From: Davidsoniella eucalypti
Taxonomy: Eukaryota > Ascomycota > Sordariomycetes > Microascales > Ceratocystidaceae
DNA: 64,000 bases
NCBI GenBank assembly: GCA_004009845.1
Contig: RMBW01000031.1
Span: 1-64,000, forward strand
Reading direction: 5' to 3'
Below are positions 37,167 to 49,017 of this stretch, one piece after another (position 1 is the stretch's first letter; every line of letters begins with the position of its first letter). A model generated the notes under the pieces. It worked only from the letters and a program-made list of their open reading frames with translations. It made no database searches and was not told the origin of the DNA. The translations under genes and the position numbers were made by a program.

Positions 37167-40100
37167 CTAAGCAATCTGACGCTTGACGAGCTCACGAGCC
37201 CAGCGAGCAGTTTCCAAAGTGCGCGGGCCAAACTCGCGGTTGGACTTGGCCTCCTTGATAAGGTAAGTGAGCCACTCCTGGCGGAAGACCTCCTTAAGTT
37301 CGCCGTTGGGGAAAGCCTCAGCAAGATCACTGTAACATAGACCGGTTAGCGAGAGGATATAGAAGGGAAAGCTATGCAGGGCCCACGACTTAGGAGGAAT
37401 AGGAATAAAGAGGGACTTACCCAATGACACCCATAGCCGAGCGGAGCAGAGGTTCGCTACGGCTTAGGTAGTTGGTGGAAATTCTCTGCAGGAGAGCAAA
37501 AATGGCCTCGACATAGGGCTGAAGAACGGCGGCTGTGGACAAAAATAGTTAGTTGACAGGTAGAAAAAAATACAGACAGTGTAGATAAAAAAAAGACGTA
37601 CTCTTGTTGCTGGCCTTCATAGCAGGAATAATACCACCCCAGGCATCCATAATGCCCTCACGCAGGGAAGTGACATAGTCAACCATCTCATAAGTGCCAT
37701 CAGCAGTAGCCTCAACACCAGCAGCCTGCTGCAGAACACCAGCCACAACAGACAGGTAGGTCTCAAAAGAACCCTCAATAGCCAGAGCAATGTCACCGAA
37801 GCACTGGAGAATGGCGGGCTTGAACTGGTTGGAAAGCGAAGAGCTACGCAGGTTGTTTAGCAGGTAGTTCATGAACTGGTCACAGAAGGGCTGCGACTGA
37901 GGGCCAAGAGAACGCGTGATGTCGCTGACCAGGCCAATAGCCATAGAGCAGAGAGCTGGTTCTTCTTGGTTGCCAAGCGCATTATAAAGGAAGGGGCTGA
38001 AGGCGTCCATGTATTTGAGGAAGTTGTCGCTGATAGCAGTGGATAGGGCACCGATAGAGGCAAAGACGGCCTCAGGGACACTGGACTTAGTGCCGACGGT
38101 GCTGAGCAGCTGCAGAAGGACCTGCATGATGCGGTCGCCCTGGGGGGCGATCTCGGCATCCAGGCGGAAGATGATGGCCTGTAGCACAGTGCACAGGCTA
38201 GTCTGGATGTCGGACAGAGTGATCTTGTCCTCGACAGAAACAACCTGGGACTGCATGGGGATGGACTCTTCCAGGCGCTTCAGGATAACGTCGGAGAGTT
38301 GAGCAATTGAACTTAAGCTCTCGACAGCTGAGTTTTGAACAAAGGTGTTGATGACTTCGTAGACGGCAGTGCGAGTAGAGGAGTCGCAGCTGGACTGGCC
38401 AGACATCTCTAGCAGTTGCTGAACACTGGTGTTGAAGTGGGGAGTCAGAGGGTTCTGCTGGGCAGAAATGTCACCCGCGAAGCGCTCGGACAGGTTCATC
38501 AGAGCCCAGCAGCAAGAAGCAGCCATCTTAGGGTGGGTGGCAAGGCCAGAGAACAGAGCCTTGAGCAGGGGCTCAAGGTGAGTCGCCGAGTCAATAGCAT
38601 CAGGGCAAGCCTCAGTAATGCGGCCCAGAGTGTAAGCGGTAGAATCCTTGACAATGAGATTGCTGTCGCTCATCATGTCAATCAGAGCAGTGAGGCCGTT
38701 CCGGACGATAGGCTCTAGAACCTTCTCTTCAGGGCCCTCCATAACGGCACCGAAGGCGGACACAGCAGCGTCACGAAGGTGCCAGTCCTCAGAACGGATG
38801 TTGGCCTCAACGAAGCTCAGAACATGAGACAGAATCGGCGAGCGAATGGACTGAGCGTATAGCGATAGGCACTGGTAAGAAGCACGGGCTAGGTTGTACT
38901 CATCATCAGTAGCATCCTCATCCTGCTTCGCCAGCAGTTGAAGCAACACAGGCACAACCTCAGGAGCAGCGACCCGAGCGAAGTTATAGAAGGGGCGCAT
39001 TTGGTCTGAGGAGTCGACCTGGGAGTTGTCGTCTTCAATGCTGATTTCCTCTTCGCAGACAGTGCTCCAGAATTCGACAGCGAGCTTGGCAACGTCCTCG
39101 TCCTCGCTCTTCATGCCAATAATAGTGAGACCGAAGAGAGCCTTCTCCATATAGAAGCGCATGTTCTCGTAGTAGAGACCCATGATGCGGTTGAGGCAGC
39201 CAAAAGCGCCCTGCTGGATGCGAGAGTCGTCGGCCTGGGTAGCCTCACAGACAACCTGCATAATGTAGTTGCGCTCACCTTCGTTCTTGAAGTTGTTGCC
39301 GACGAACTCGAGCGAGTCACCAAGGGCAGTGATGGCAGAAAGGCGAACCTCTAGGTTGAGCTCCTCCTTGCGGGCGCCCTGCACAACAGCAGTGAGGATA
39401 GCGTTGGAGTGTTGCACTAGCGACGCTCTGAGTTCGACATCTTGAGACTCGCAGATGTAGCCGATGGCAGTCAGCGACGACTGCTTCAGGTGAGCGGCGC
39501 CCTCGCTGACGTTCTTGACTAGGGCGGGCATGAGGTCCTGCCATTGCTCGCGGGGCACCTCCAGGGCGGCGATAGCAGCAATGACCTGGGCAGCGGCGGC
39601 GCCAGCTTGTGAGTTGGTGGAACCCAGAGTCTCTAGTGTGAGGACCTTGACACGGTTCTTGGTCTCATCGTCGGTCTGCTGTAGCCACTTAGCTTGTAGC
39701 TCGGGTTGGCGCGAAACATCTCTGGCAGTGAAGGCGTTCTTCAGGGCGATACCGGCAGCGGCTCTGATGGAGCCCTGGTTGGCATCATTGGCAAGTTCTT
39801 GTACTAGAGTAGCGAGGTAGAGAGGCTGTAGAGGGAGAAGAAAAGAAAGTTAGCACGTGTTCTTGATATTGTAGTAGGACGAGGACAGTCTAGCGTAAAA
39901 TTGCTGTTTTTTGAGTGGATAGTTGGCAGGATGTTTGAAGTGGAAGCCTCTTCTTTTTTTGGGAAGGGTTGTGTCGGATAGTGCAGGGGTTGCTGATCGC
40001 CAGCGGAGAAGAAGCGGGAAAGAGATGGAAGACTTACGAAGTTGTTCTCGGCAGCTTGGGCAAGGGCCTGTTCAGCGCCATTTCTGGTAGTGGCGTCTGG

Positions 40101-40491
40101 GTTGAGGGGTTAGCAAGTGTCAAGGAGGTTGATTGATGATAGCCAGGCAAGAAGAGGCATTAGAGAGCTTAGCGCCGGGCAGGTCAGGGGCGGGGGATGA
40201 CGCAAGGCTAAACAGTGAATTTTTTTATTTTTAAAAAAAAAAATCGTTGCTGGGAACTAAGCAGCTGGCGGCAAAGCAAAGCAGCAGCACATGCCAAAAA
40301 AAAATTTGGGAAAATTAAAGTATATATAACGATGCGGTGACGGTGTATCGCAGGCAGGCAAGCAGGTAGGCAAGGCGGTGGAAGACGTGCTACTGCAACT
40401 GCTGCAATAGGAACAGGTACGGAGCGGAATGGGAACATCGAGACTTACCAGGTGACAGCGAGTTCGCCAGAACTTGGTTAATCTCGGACAT
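37167..40491 (-). CDS. KAP95: Importin-beta (karyopherin beta-1)
   Basis: Five exons on the minus strand: 40491-40449, 40096-40038, 39825-37602, 37532-37421 and 37329-37167, giving 866 residues, very close to yeast Kap95 (861). All donors are GTAAGT or GTACGT, and CTAAC branch sites are visible in introns 1 and 4. The N-terminus (SEINQVLANSLSPDATTR, then AEQALAQAAENNFPLYLATL) is the importin-beta N-terminal domain. The rest is a superhelix of HEAT repeats with typical helices such as NLIVKDSTAYTLGRITEACP and KMAASCCWALMNLSERF. The acidic loop is represented by KQDEDATDDEYN. The product carries importin-alpha/NLS cargo through nuclear pores and is released by RanGTP. Two very short leading exons (43 and 59 nt) are easily missed but complete the start. 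Confidence 0.95.
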
Positions 40492-43400
40492 TGTGAAGGA
40501 CTTTTGCGTGTATTGTTTTGATGTATTCGTGGAAAAGGTCGGGGTCAAGATGATGGTCGGGGAGAATCACAAGCTTAGCAGGTGCGGTGCGGCCAGGTCT
40601 AACAGATGAAGAAAGAGCAAGATGGCGGGCCGGCAAAACGTGAAGAAAAAGGAAGGCTCGGCACGGTAAAAAGCCACGGAGAACAAGAGAAAGGCTGATG
40701 ATCTTTCTGATGGTCTTTTTAGTGGTCTTGTGGTCGACGGGCGGCGGGAGGGGAGGCTTTTGATGCTCGGCCAATGGAAACTCTGGTTTCTTGCTCGAGT
40801 GGCGTAGAGAGCGCAGAGGGAAAGAGCACGAAATAGGCAAAGGAAAAGAGAAGACTGTACAAAGAGTGATTAGAGGAAAGGAAAGGGAAAGAGCGTGCAA
40901 ATACGGCGGTTAAATTAAAAGAGGCTCTTGGCGGTACTGGACAAGAGGAGCGGGAAAAGTGACGATGTGGATGATGGAAAGAAGAAGTGAAGCTGGAGCT
41001 GAAGATGGAGAGAAGGAAAAAAGAAAAAGAGGAAAAAGGTAGAGGTTTGTTGTGGGGGAAATCACTAAAGAAGAAATTCGCAGAAGGCGGAGGCCAGAAA
41101 GGCGGAAAGTAGCAGCAGTAATAATGGCAACCGCAGCAAGCAGCAGCAACTACTAAAACACGTTTGGTAGGCTTGGTAGGGGGAGGAGGAGGAAGGGAGG
41201 GCAAAAAATACTGTGCTGCGCTGTTTCTTCTAGGAAGGGATGTCTTTTTGTTCTTGTTATATTTTCTGTTTGGCAGCTACGTGCTAGACGATTTGGTTGC
41301 TAGTCAGAAGTGGGTAAAAAGGTGGATGAGGGGCAACCCAAACTAAAGCTGCCTGCCGTCCATGTTTCTCTGCTCTTGTTATTGTTATTGTTGTGCTGTG
41401 ATTGTTATGATAGAGTCAACAGTCGGTCGTTAAACAGTGAGCGTGAATCACGGCCAGAGAGGGGGCGGCTGTCGATGAGACGGTGAGCTCGTCGCTCTGC
41501 TTTTACGTTACATAACTACCATACCAGCAGCATACTGCACACATACATACTTGTATACATATTATTGTATATTCTGCATTCAAAGCTGATAGCCTCTACA
41601 AGCTGATCTGTTCCTTCCATCCCCTCCCTCGCAGTGTGGTTTTTTTCTTTCTTTCTTTTACAGAGGCTTCCCGGGTCTAAAGCTGCTTTTTCCCAGGCAA
41701 TAAAAGCCGTTCGCTTGCCAAATTGTCAACTTGTCCATTCAGAAATAAACAAGGCAAAAACTACATCTTGCTCTCTTCGTCCCTTCCCTTCTTCCCTCTC
41801 CACCCCCGGTTAAGAGCGAATGAACGTAGCTGCAATTACTTCACAAAGCCCATATCCCGCGTTCTCCGCTTATTAGCCAAGCAACTTGCGTCTCACAAAC
41901 AACTTATCGCCATTATTGTGGCCTCTCTCTCTCCTGCTTTATTTATCTTGCCATAGTATTTTCTTTTTGCCATTTCCCCCTCTTTCTACCATGGCCTTTT
42001 TTCTTGCTATTTCAACTCCGTTCATGAGAAAAGCCCTAGTTTAGCATGAAATCAATAGTACAGAGCACAAGAGTGTAGCCGCAAATTATTTGATGATCAA
42101 AATGAGGGGCAGAGTCGGCGCAGCTTGGAAACCCGACAGGGGGTTGCTTGCGTGTGATTGTTTGGTCTTTTTTTCTTTTCTTTTTTCGCTCTATAATATG
42201 TAGACGATGAGTGAAAAAAAAAAAAGGCTGACAGGCCAGATAACATATACATAGTTATTAGTTGTAACCTATTCCATTGTTAAGTTAGTTGGCTAGCCTT
42301 GTCTGACCGTGCTACTTTCCTTACCGTAAAAGCAAAGAACCTATAAGAACCTGTGCTGCAACTCTAACGCCTAAAGTGCAAAGTGCATTTTGATTGACAA
42401 TTTGTCACAGCTCAAAGCTTCCATCAGCTTCTTTCTCCAAAGCATGAATCAGGCTGCCCGGTATCCTCATATGCAAAGTGCAGTTTCTTCCGCCTTTCTT
42501 TTTTTCTTCTCTTCGGGTTCTAATTTTTCGTTCGAGTAACAATCTCACGTTACTAAATCTAAAAAGATAAGGGGGGGGAGGGGAGGAAATGGCAAAATTG
42601 TAGTGACACATGCTATTCCTCGCACTTCTTCCTTAAACCGCTACCAGACCAAAAGGAAGTAAAAAAAAATCGAGCGTGTTGTGGTTCACCCGCATGCGCA
42701 ACCAGGCTTCTTTTTTTTTCCTTAGCTGTTCTACGATCTGCTTCTCGATTCCTTTTTTTCAATAGGCTTCTCCTTCGAACCTCTATTACTGGCTACTGGC
42801 TATGCTATAATCGATCCTATGTGAGAGGTCACCTTATCCTTATCGGTATTTTTTTTACATGTCAGCGAACTTTGTATATAATTACAACTACCAGTCCATG
42901 CCTACAAGCTAATATGCAGATGCAGCAGAAGCCGCTGGTGCATGGCATGAAGCCAGTTCAAGTGCATTGTAACCCTCCCTCAACCAATCCCTATATTTGA
43001 TATCCATATGAAAGTAATTTACATTGCATTGTATCATTGAACAACTAGCTTTTTTGTTCTTCATCCAGGGGTTTCTTTAGTCTTTGTAGTCACCCTGACT
43101 CTTGCTTTGTTCTTTTCTACGTTCATCGTGTCATAGTTAAATCAAGGCCGTTTCCATGTTCATCTCTTCATGCTTCAGGATTACTTGACTAGTTGTCATA
43201 ACAGATCCTTTAAAAACAACCCCAAGTGTTGTTTTGCTATCTGTTATTTTCAGCGTCCTTTTCCTTTTGGCCCCCCCCCCCCGGTCTTCGCGTTTCCCAC
43301 TCTGGTTCTCCGAATTCAAATAATAATGCAAAAAACAATACACATGTGTGCCACTCTGGACTTTCTTGGTTGGGGGCCCTAAAGGGAGGTCGTAGCGTAG

Positions 43401-44657
43401 TAGAATATCATCTATCAAAATCAAAGTAAAAATGGCCACCCACATGGCGTGCATATCAATTCCAAGTCACATATTTAGCTTCACCTCTTTTGATCGTCCA
43501 GGCAATGAATACTGTCTTTCACGTGTTTGAACCCTTTGCTTGAAGTATTTAACTTTTGGAGTTTTCATTGTTGCGACTACACTGATTATTGTGGACCAAA
43601 ACAAAGAAGAAAAACATAAATACATATTATATATATAGAAGCAATGGTGGGAAAAAAAAGGTACCAACTGCGGGGCATATTGAAATTGCCTTCTCAGCCA
43701 ATTCGCGATGTAATAATCTAGAACCTTTGATATTCTTAATTTCATATAACTAGTCTAAGTGGAGTATATTGGAAATGGGAAGTAGGAATTTCAAGTCTTA
43801 CATACCAAAAAAACTGAAAGGAAACTAACTACATATGTGCTACGTACATGTAGTCCCACCTTTCACCCAGTTGATTTGATCATATAAGTCACGTGAATCT
43901 GACTAATAAGATAGATGACGGGACAAATATGGATACGGGTAGTACCTGGTTGCAGATGATAATAATTTAGTGTTTTTTTTTAAAAGTTATCTGCGAGATT
44001 TACTTGCAAGCTGAGTTATTTACGTTTTTATACTTAAAAACCCGTTACTTTTTTGTATTTGTTATTATTAACAAGCGCGGGGGAGTCGAGCCAATAAAAT
44101 TGGGACGCGGCTCCCACCCATTAAAAACCCGTTACAACTAGCTTGAATATTGAAAAATACATAGTGAGTCATTGTAACAATCTAATATTAACCCTAACCT
44201 TATGTAAATAAGCTCTTTTAAATTTAGAACCTCCTTTTTTCATGGCATAACAAAGGGTTGTCTACAAGCATACTCGCATTGGAACATATGCTTTTTTACA
44301 TACATAGTGTATTAGTGCAATATATATGGCTGAAGCCTGGTAGCTTTTGTCACTTATTATTATATCATATAACTGGTACAAATCACAATGGGGAAAGGCA
44401 TTTTTTGAATTTGATTTTAGAAAAAATCACATGCTAAGACTTTAGCTTCGTTACAGGAAGGAATACACAGGAAAAAAAACTCTTGGTCGTTCGTTCATCA
44501 TAGATGCGGGTTAATCCGCATAACTTTTAGCCTACTCTTCGGTTGCACAGATAGTAGAAACATGTTAGCAAAAAGAAACACTCCAAAACATTCAGCTAGA
44601 TATATATATATCAAGAGTGAGGAAGGGTAAGACTGAAAGAACGAAAAGAGAAAAGAC
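40492..44657. other. Spacer between KAP95 and LEU4
   Basis: This holds the KAP95 promoter and leader (purine-rich on plus from about 40,500 to 41,150) and the 3' flank of LEU4. No gene is recognised. Noted items are a run of 13 C near 43,269 and a truncated retroposon with target-site duplication at 44034-44135, listed separately. Confidence 0.5.
44034..44135 (-). mobile_element. 72-bp truncated retroposon with 15-bp TSD
   Basis: The 15-bp sequence TTAAAAACCCGTTAC occurs exactly at 44034-44048 and 44121-44135. It brackets a 72-bp insert (44049-44120). Read on the minus strand, the insert starts GGTGGGAGCCGCGTCC and ends in an A-rich tail finishing with six A. Flanking duplication plus A tail are hallmarks of target-primed reverse transcription. 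The core GGACGCGGCTCCCACC (plus) also occurs at 56160-56175, at the 3' end of the LINE relic, so this is a severely 5'-truncated sister copy. Confidence 0.85.
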
Positions 44658-47264
44658 TTACATCTTCTCAGCCTGTTTCTCCAGGTTTTCAATATCAACA
44701 ACACCAGAAGTGGCGCCCGTTGCCTCACTGCTAGCCATAGGGCTGCCAGGCACCGGTGTGTTGGGATGGCTTGAAGCAAACTGTGTATTCCAGGATAATC
44801 ATTAGTCACGACATGGCTTCCAAAGGTATGGAAAAACGGGGGTTTATGTAGGGACATGTAGAAGAAATATGCTGAGAAAAATGAGAGAAAGAGAGATGTA
44901 ATCAAATCTGAAGCGAGAGAGGAAGAAAGGAATCATAGATAGTAAGGGAAATGTAAATCTACATATGTACACGCCGTAGTTTTTTTCGAAAGACAAAACA
45001 ATAAATAAAAAAACAAATGCACAAGCTTTTCAACCTCTTTCTACTACCTAGGGGCATGTATGATATTTTGGGGTGGATATGTGTCTGGGAGATTTTGAGT
45101 AGATACATAACAGTGTGGTTATGTGTGTGTATGTGTGTGTGCAAGTCTACCAAGAAGCTCGTTATTATTTTATAGCTTGCTCTTGTGAGACTCGGGAGCG
45201 GGACTCACGTTGCTAGCAGCGCTCAGAAGTGCAGTCAGCGAGCTCTGAACCACATCCTCGTGGATGCCCACACCCCAAACCTTCTCTTTAGACTGTCCTA
45301 CTGAGCACTGGACGTAGGATGCGGCCTTGACGTTGGCACCGCGACCAATAGCGTGCTCCTTGTAGTCTTGGATATCCAGGTCGACGCCGAGAATACCCTT
45401 GAGGCCGTTGGCCAGACTGGAGATCGGACCGTTGCCGCGGCCGCGGATCGTATACTCCTTACCGTCTACCTCTACAACACCTTCGAATACACGCTTCATG
45501 TTAGTCGTATCCTGCGATTTGCCGGGTCCCGGAGGCGCGGGTGAGCGCGATCGGTCTGGCGCGATGTTGTAGTCGATCAACTTGAAACGTGGGTTCTTGT
45601 GCAGCGAGTAGGTAGTCTCAAACAGCTCGGAGATCTCATCCGACAGAAGCTCGCGGCCCAGCTGGTCTGCGCGCGTCTGCACGATGGATGAGAAGGCGAC
45701 TTGCAGACCACGGGGTAGATCGAGCTCCAGTTTGCGCAGGATAATCCACGCGGCACCGCCCTTTCCAGACTGAGAGTTGACACGGATTATAGCCTCGTAT
45801 GTGCGGCCGATGTCGCTGGGATCCAGAGGCAGATATGGTAGCTGCCAATGGGCGTCATCGCCCTTGCCCTCCTTGGCGCGGATCTGGAAGCCCTTCTTGA
45901 TAGCGTCCTGGTGCGAGCCACTGAAAGCGCACACAACCAGCGAGCCACCGTAAGGTGCTCTCGGGTGTACTGGGATCTTGTTGCAAATCTCAACTGTGTC
46001 GATGACAGCGCCTATATCAGAGAAGTCGATGTTGGGGTTGACGCCCTGAGTGTAGAGGTTCAAAGCAAGAGTGACTAAATCGACGTTACCAGTACGCTCA
46101 CCGTTACCAAAGAGACAGCCCTCGACTCTGTCAGCGCCGGCCATCTGAGCCAGCTCGGCAGCAGCCACAGCGCAACCACGGTCGTTGTGAGGGTGGAGAG
46201 AGACGCAGACAGTCTCGCGGTTGGTGATGTTGCGGCAGAAGTACTCGATCTGGTCAGCGTAGACGTTGGGAGTCGACATCTCGACGGTAGCCGGCAGGTT
46301 GAAAATGATAGGGTCCTCCTTGGTAGGCTCCCAGGCGGCCTTGACGGCCTCGCAAATCTTAATAGCGAACTCGGGACTAGTATCGGAGAAGGTCTCGGGC
46401 GAGAACTCGAAAGCCCACTCAGTGCCGGCGGTTGATGGGTCATCCTTGGTCAGCGAGCGGACCAGCTTGGTGCAAGCGACGGCCTTGGTGATAGAGTCTT
46501 CCTCGTTGCAGTCGAAGATGACGCGGCGGAAGCATTCGCTAGTGGCCAGGTAGATGTGGATGATGGCCTTCTTGGAACCCTTCATGGCCTCTACAGTGCG
46601 CTTGATCAGCTCCTCACGGCAAGGCGACAGAACCTGCAGCCAGACATCGTCGGGAACGACTCCGGGAGTCTCGATCAGGCTGCGCGTAAAGTCGAAGTCT
46701 GTCTTTGACGCAGAGGGGAAGGAGACCTCGATCTCCTTGTAGCCCATATCGACAAGCATTTTGAAGTAGCGCCACTTCTCATCGCGGTTCTACAAGGCAC
46801 AGCGTGGTGTGTTAGCACAAACATTCTCTGGGAAGGAACTGAGACACCCAAGAAGCACAGCGTCATTGCCCTGCCGTTGACGCCGTTGTTTCTTGCTCAA
46901 CAGCCAGAGCACGGCGCAAAGATCCGGCTAGAGCCAAGCAAAGCAAGCCTGGCTCCAAGCCGCCATGTCGTCTCTTGTATATAGTCAGATCTCGGGGGTG
47001 CGATGTATTCGGGACGGACTTGCCATGGGGTCAACCAGCGACTGGTTGCCATCGCGCAGATCGGTCGACAGCCATCTAGGCGCCTTGTTGAGGGTTTTGG
47101 AGGGCCATTGGCGATCAGGGAGGTCAACGGGCTTGAAGGGCTTGTACTTCTTCCAGGGCTCCTTAAGCCTGTATGTTTACGAAGCAACAGCGGCTCATAT
47201 ATTAGTGACGACAACAAAAAGGAAGCTTCGGCCAATGGAAATACGGCGTGACTTACATCGGCAT
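44658..47264 (-). CDS. LEU4: 2-isopropylmalate synthase
   Basis: First committed step of leucine synthesis: acetyl-CoA plus 2-oxoisovalerate gives 2-isopropylmalate. Exons on minus: 47264-47257 (8 nt), 47168-47024, 46789-45209 and 44780-44658, giving 618 residues. Intron 1 has GTAAGT; intron 2 is GC-AG (GCAAGT donor, GCTAAC branch); intron 3 has GTGAGT, a CTAAT branch and CACAG. The catalytic barrel has STDLRDGNQSL (R41, D42) and HPHNDRG (metal-ligand H250 and H252), then FGNGERTGNVDLV. The C-terminal LeuA domain for leucine feedback starts near 480 (RVFEGVVEVDGKEYTIRG). If intron 3 is retained, the frame ends at 45170 as a 590-residue form ending SHKSKL, a peroxisomal PTS1. The N-terminus MPMLKEPWKKYKPF lacks a mitochondrial presequence. 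A GTAAGT overlaps the exon 4 stop, so a further exon is not excluded. Confidence 0.95.
44781..45208 (-). promoter_or_regulatory. LEU4: Alternatively retained LEU4 intron 3 encoding PTS1
   Basis: This 428-bp intron begins GTGAGT and ends with a GACTAATG branch site about 25 nt before the CACAG acceptor. Unspliced, it extends the frame by 12 codons (VSPAPESHKSKL) to TAA at 45170-45172. Spliced, it joins SAASN to FASSHPNTPVPGSP in phase 0. Both outcomes are clean, which is what regulated retention would need. It also contains a GT-rich microsatellite at about 45114-45141. Confidence 0.75.
46790..47023 (-). other. LEU4: GC-AG intron in LEU4
   Basis: The donor after DPM is GCAAGT, not GT. No nearby GT restores the frame to NRDEKWRYFK in exon 3. 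A GCTAAC branch lies about 30 nt before the TTGTAG acceptor. GC donors are a known minor class and usually need an otherwise strong consensus, as here. Confidence 0.8.
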
Positions 47265-49017
47265 GGCGGGCGTTGTTTTTTGTTTTTGTTTTAGCGAGCA
47301 GACGCACTGTTTGGTGGAAAAAAAGGATGAAGACTCGCCAAGTGATTGCTCACTTCCCTCGTGATTTCCTGGGGAGATGACGAGGCTCTAAGAAAGCCTG
47401 AAGCGGGTTTTCGATTCCAAAGCAAAGATCGAATCAGAATTGGAGACGGGCTAGGTGGAGGAAGTCACGAAGGACAGCGAAAAAAGGAATTGCTCTAACC
47501 TTCCGATCTCTGAACAGATTTTTGGTGGGGTTGGTGGTAGTTTATTTTACTAGGATCAAGGACGAGACGAAATCCGGCGTTTTTTAAAGAGAAAAACCCG
47601 ATTTTTAATTCATTAATCTTGATCTTATGGAGCTATCGAGCTATCGGTTTGATTTAGTCCTTGCTGATATACATAAGGGAAGAGCAAATATAGGTCGTTT
47701 AAAAAAAAATGAAGATATTTATATTAGTGAGACCGAGTCAGCTATCAATCAGAAGTCTTGTTAATCCCAGAGGCAAAGTTTGTCACCTTAGAAAATTTTA
47801 ACAGAGATATTCGTAGCCAAAAGAAGAAAGAATACTACACTAAATTATCCGGGGAACCCTTAACGACGCAAAGATATAATATGTAGAAACTAAAAATAAA
47901 TGATCCTACTATTTTACTACCACTCACACAAAAAAGACACAGTCTACATGTCTTAATACGGTATATCGGATCATTATTAAGCTTTTTTTCATTTTTTTCA
48001 TTATGACTGTTTGTATGTTTCTAGAATGACATCCGGTTTCCTTTCGATTGACTCATTCCCAACCCGCTTCTACTTATGGTCTGCTAGTCGTCACATCACG
48101 CCTTTCCTTATGCGCACTAGCCCTTCGCTACGTACCTCTCCAAAAAGAATGACAACTGTAGATAAATAAATCAAAGCACTACAGGTCGGTGTCATGCACG
48201 ATCTGGCATCATCGAGCAAGTCCGGCGTATAACAGAGCCTTCAAGTGTCTTCAAATTCATATACGTCTCCATTTCCATAAGAGTAATGAATTATTTAAAA
48301 ATAAAAATAAAAACCTCTCCATTAAATATAATCTGTATCTGTCCTTTGATGCACCGAGCACATCGTGTAAATCCCAATGTTGTAACTGTAACATACATGT
48401 TTTATATCACACAGCAGCTTCCCATTCTGCTGCTTGAAAGCCCGTAGAGGAAAATATTTTTTACCCTCTGTTCCTTACACGTAAACATTTAGGGAGGTAC
48501 ATAAGACTATGCAACATGACATTTCAAGGCTGACGTCCGACGGACTTGACACGAATTGGATGGATACAATCGGCCCATGTTCAATTCACGCCTTTATGCA
48601 CCCAATCAATGACGCTGGTTAGTCATTGGTGCGCCCTTGGCAAGGTAACATTCACGACATCTAGAATTTATATTAGTGAAATAGTTAATAAAGAACAAGA
48701 TAAATATAGTAGAACAAATGATAGTTGTATTTTTCAACATGCAGATGTTGGCTCATTGATGCCAAAAGGTAAAGTAAAAATAGAATAAAAATATATGCAG
48801 AGAAAAGTATATGCAAAGAACGAAGAGAAAAGAAAAGAAGAAAAATCGAGAAAAGTTCCCTCCCCTTTTAGATGGAAAAGAAATGGCAAAAAAAACAGAA
48901 CCGCGAACTAGATAAAAACCCCTGCATATAAGATGACAATGAAAAATGCATGCTGGACAAATATGAGAAATAATCAAAACAGGAACCTCCCAAAACAGAT
49001 CCCGGGTATCCATCTAT
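47265..49017. other. Spacer between LEU4 and ferric reductase
   Basis: This holds the LEU4 promoter and leader plus 3' flank of the ferric reductase gene. A methionine-started frame overlapping the LEU4 start (from 47307) is out of frame with LEU4 and is not credible as a presequence. No gene is recognised. Confidence 0.5.

Noticed and set aside
45353..46742. Plus-strand frames antisense to LEU4
   Set aside because: They are shadows of the strongly biased LEU4 coding strand.
47262..47307. Basic upstream peptide MRLLAKTKTKNNARH as a LEU4 mitochondrial presequence
   Set aside because: It is out of frame with LEU4, and joining it to exon 2 gives a stop after two codons.
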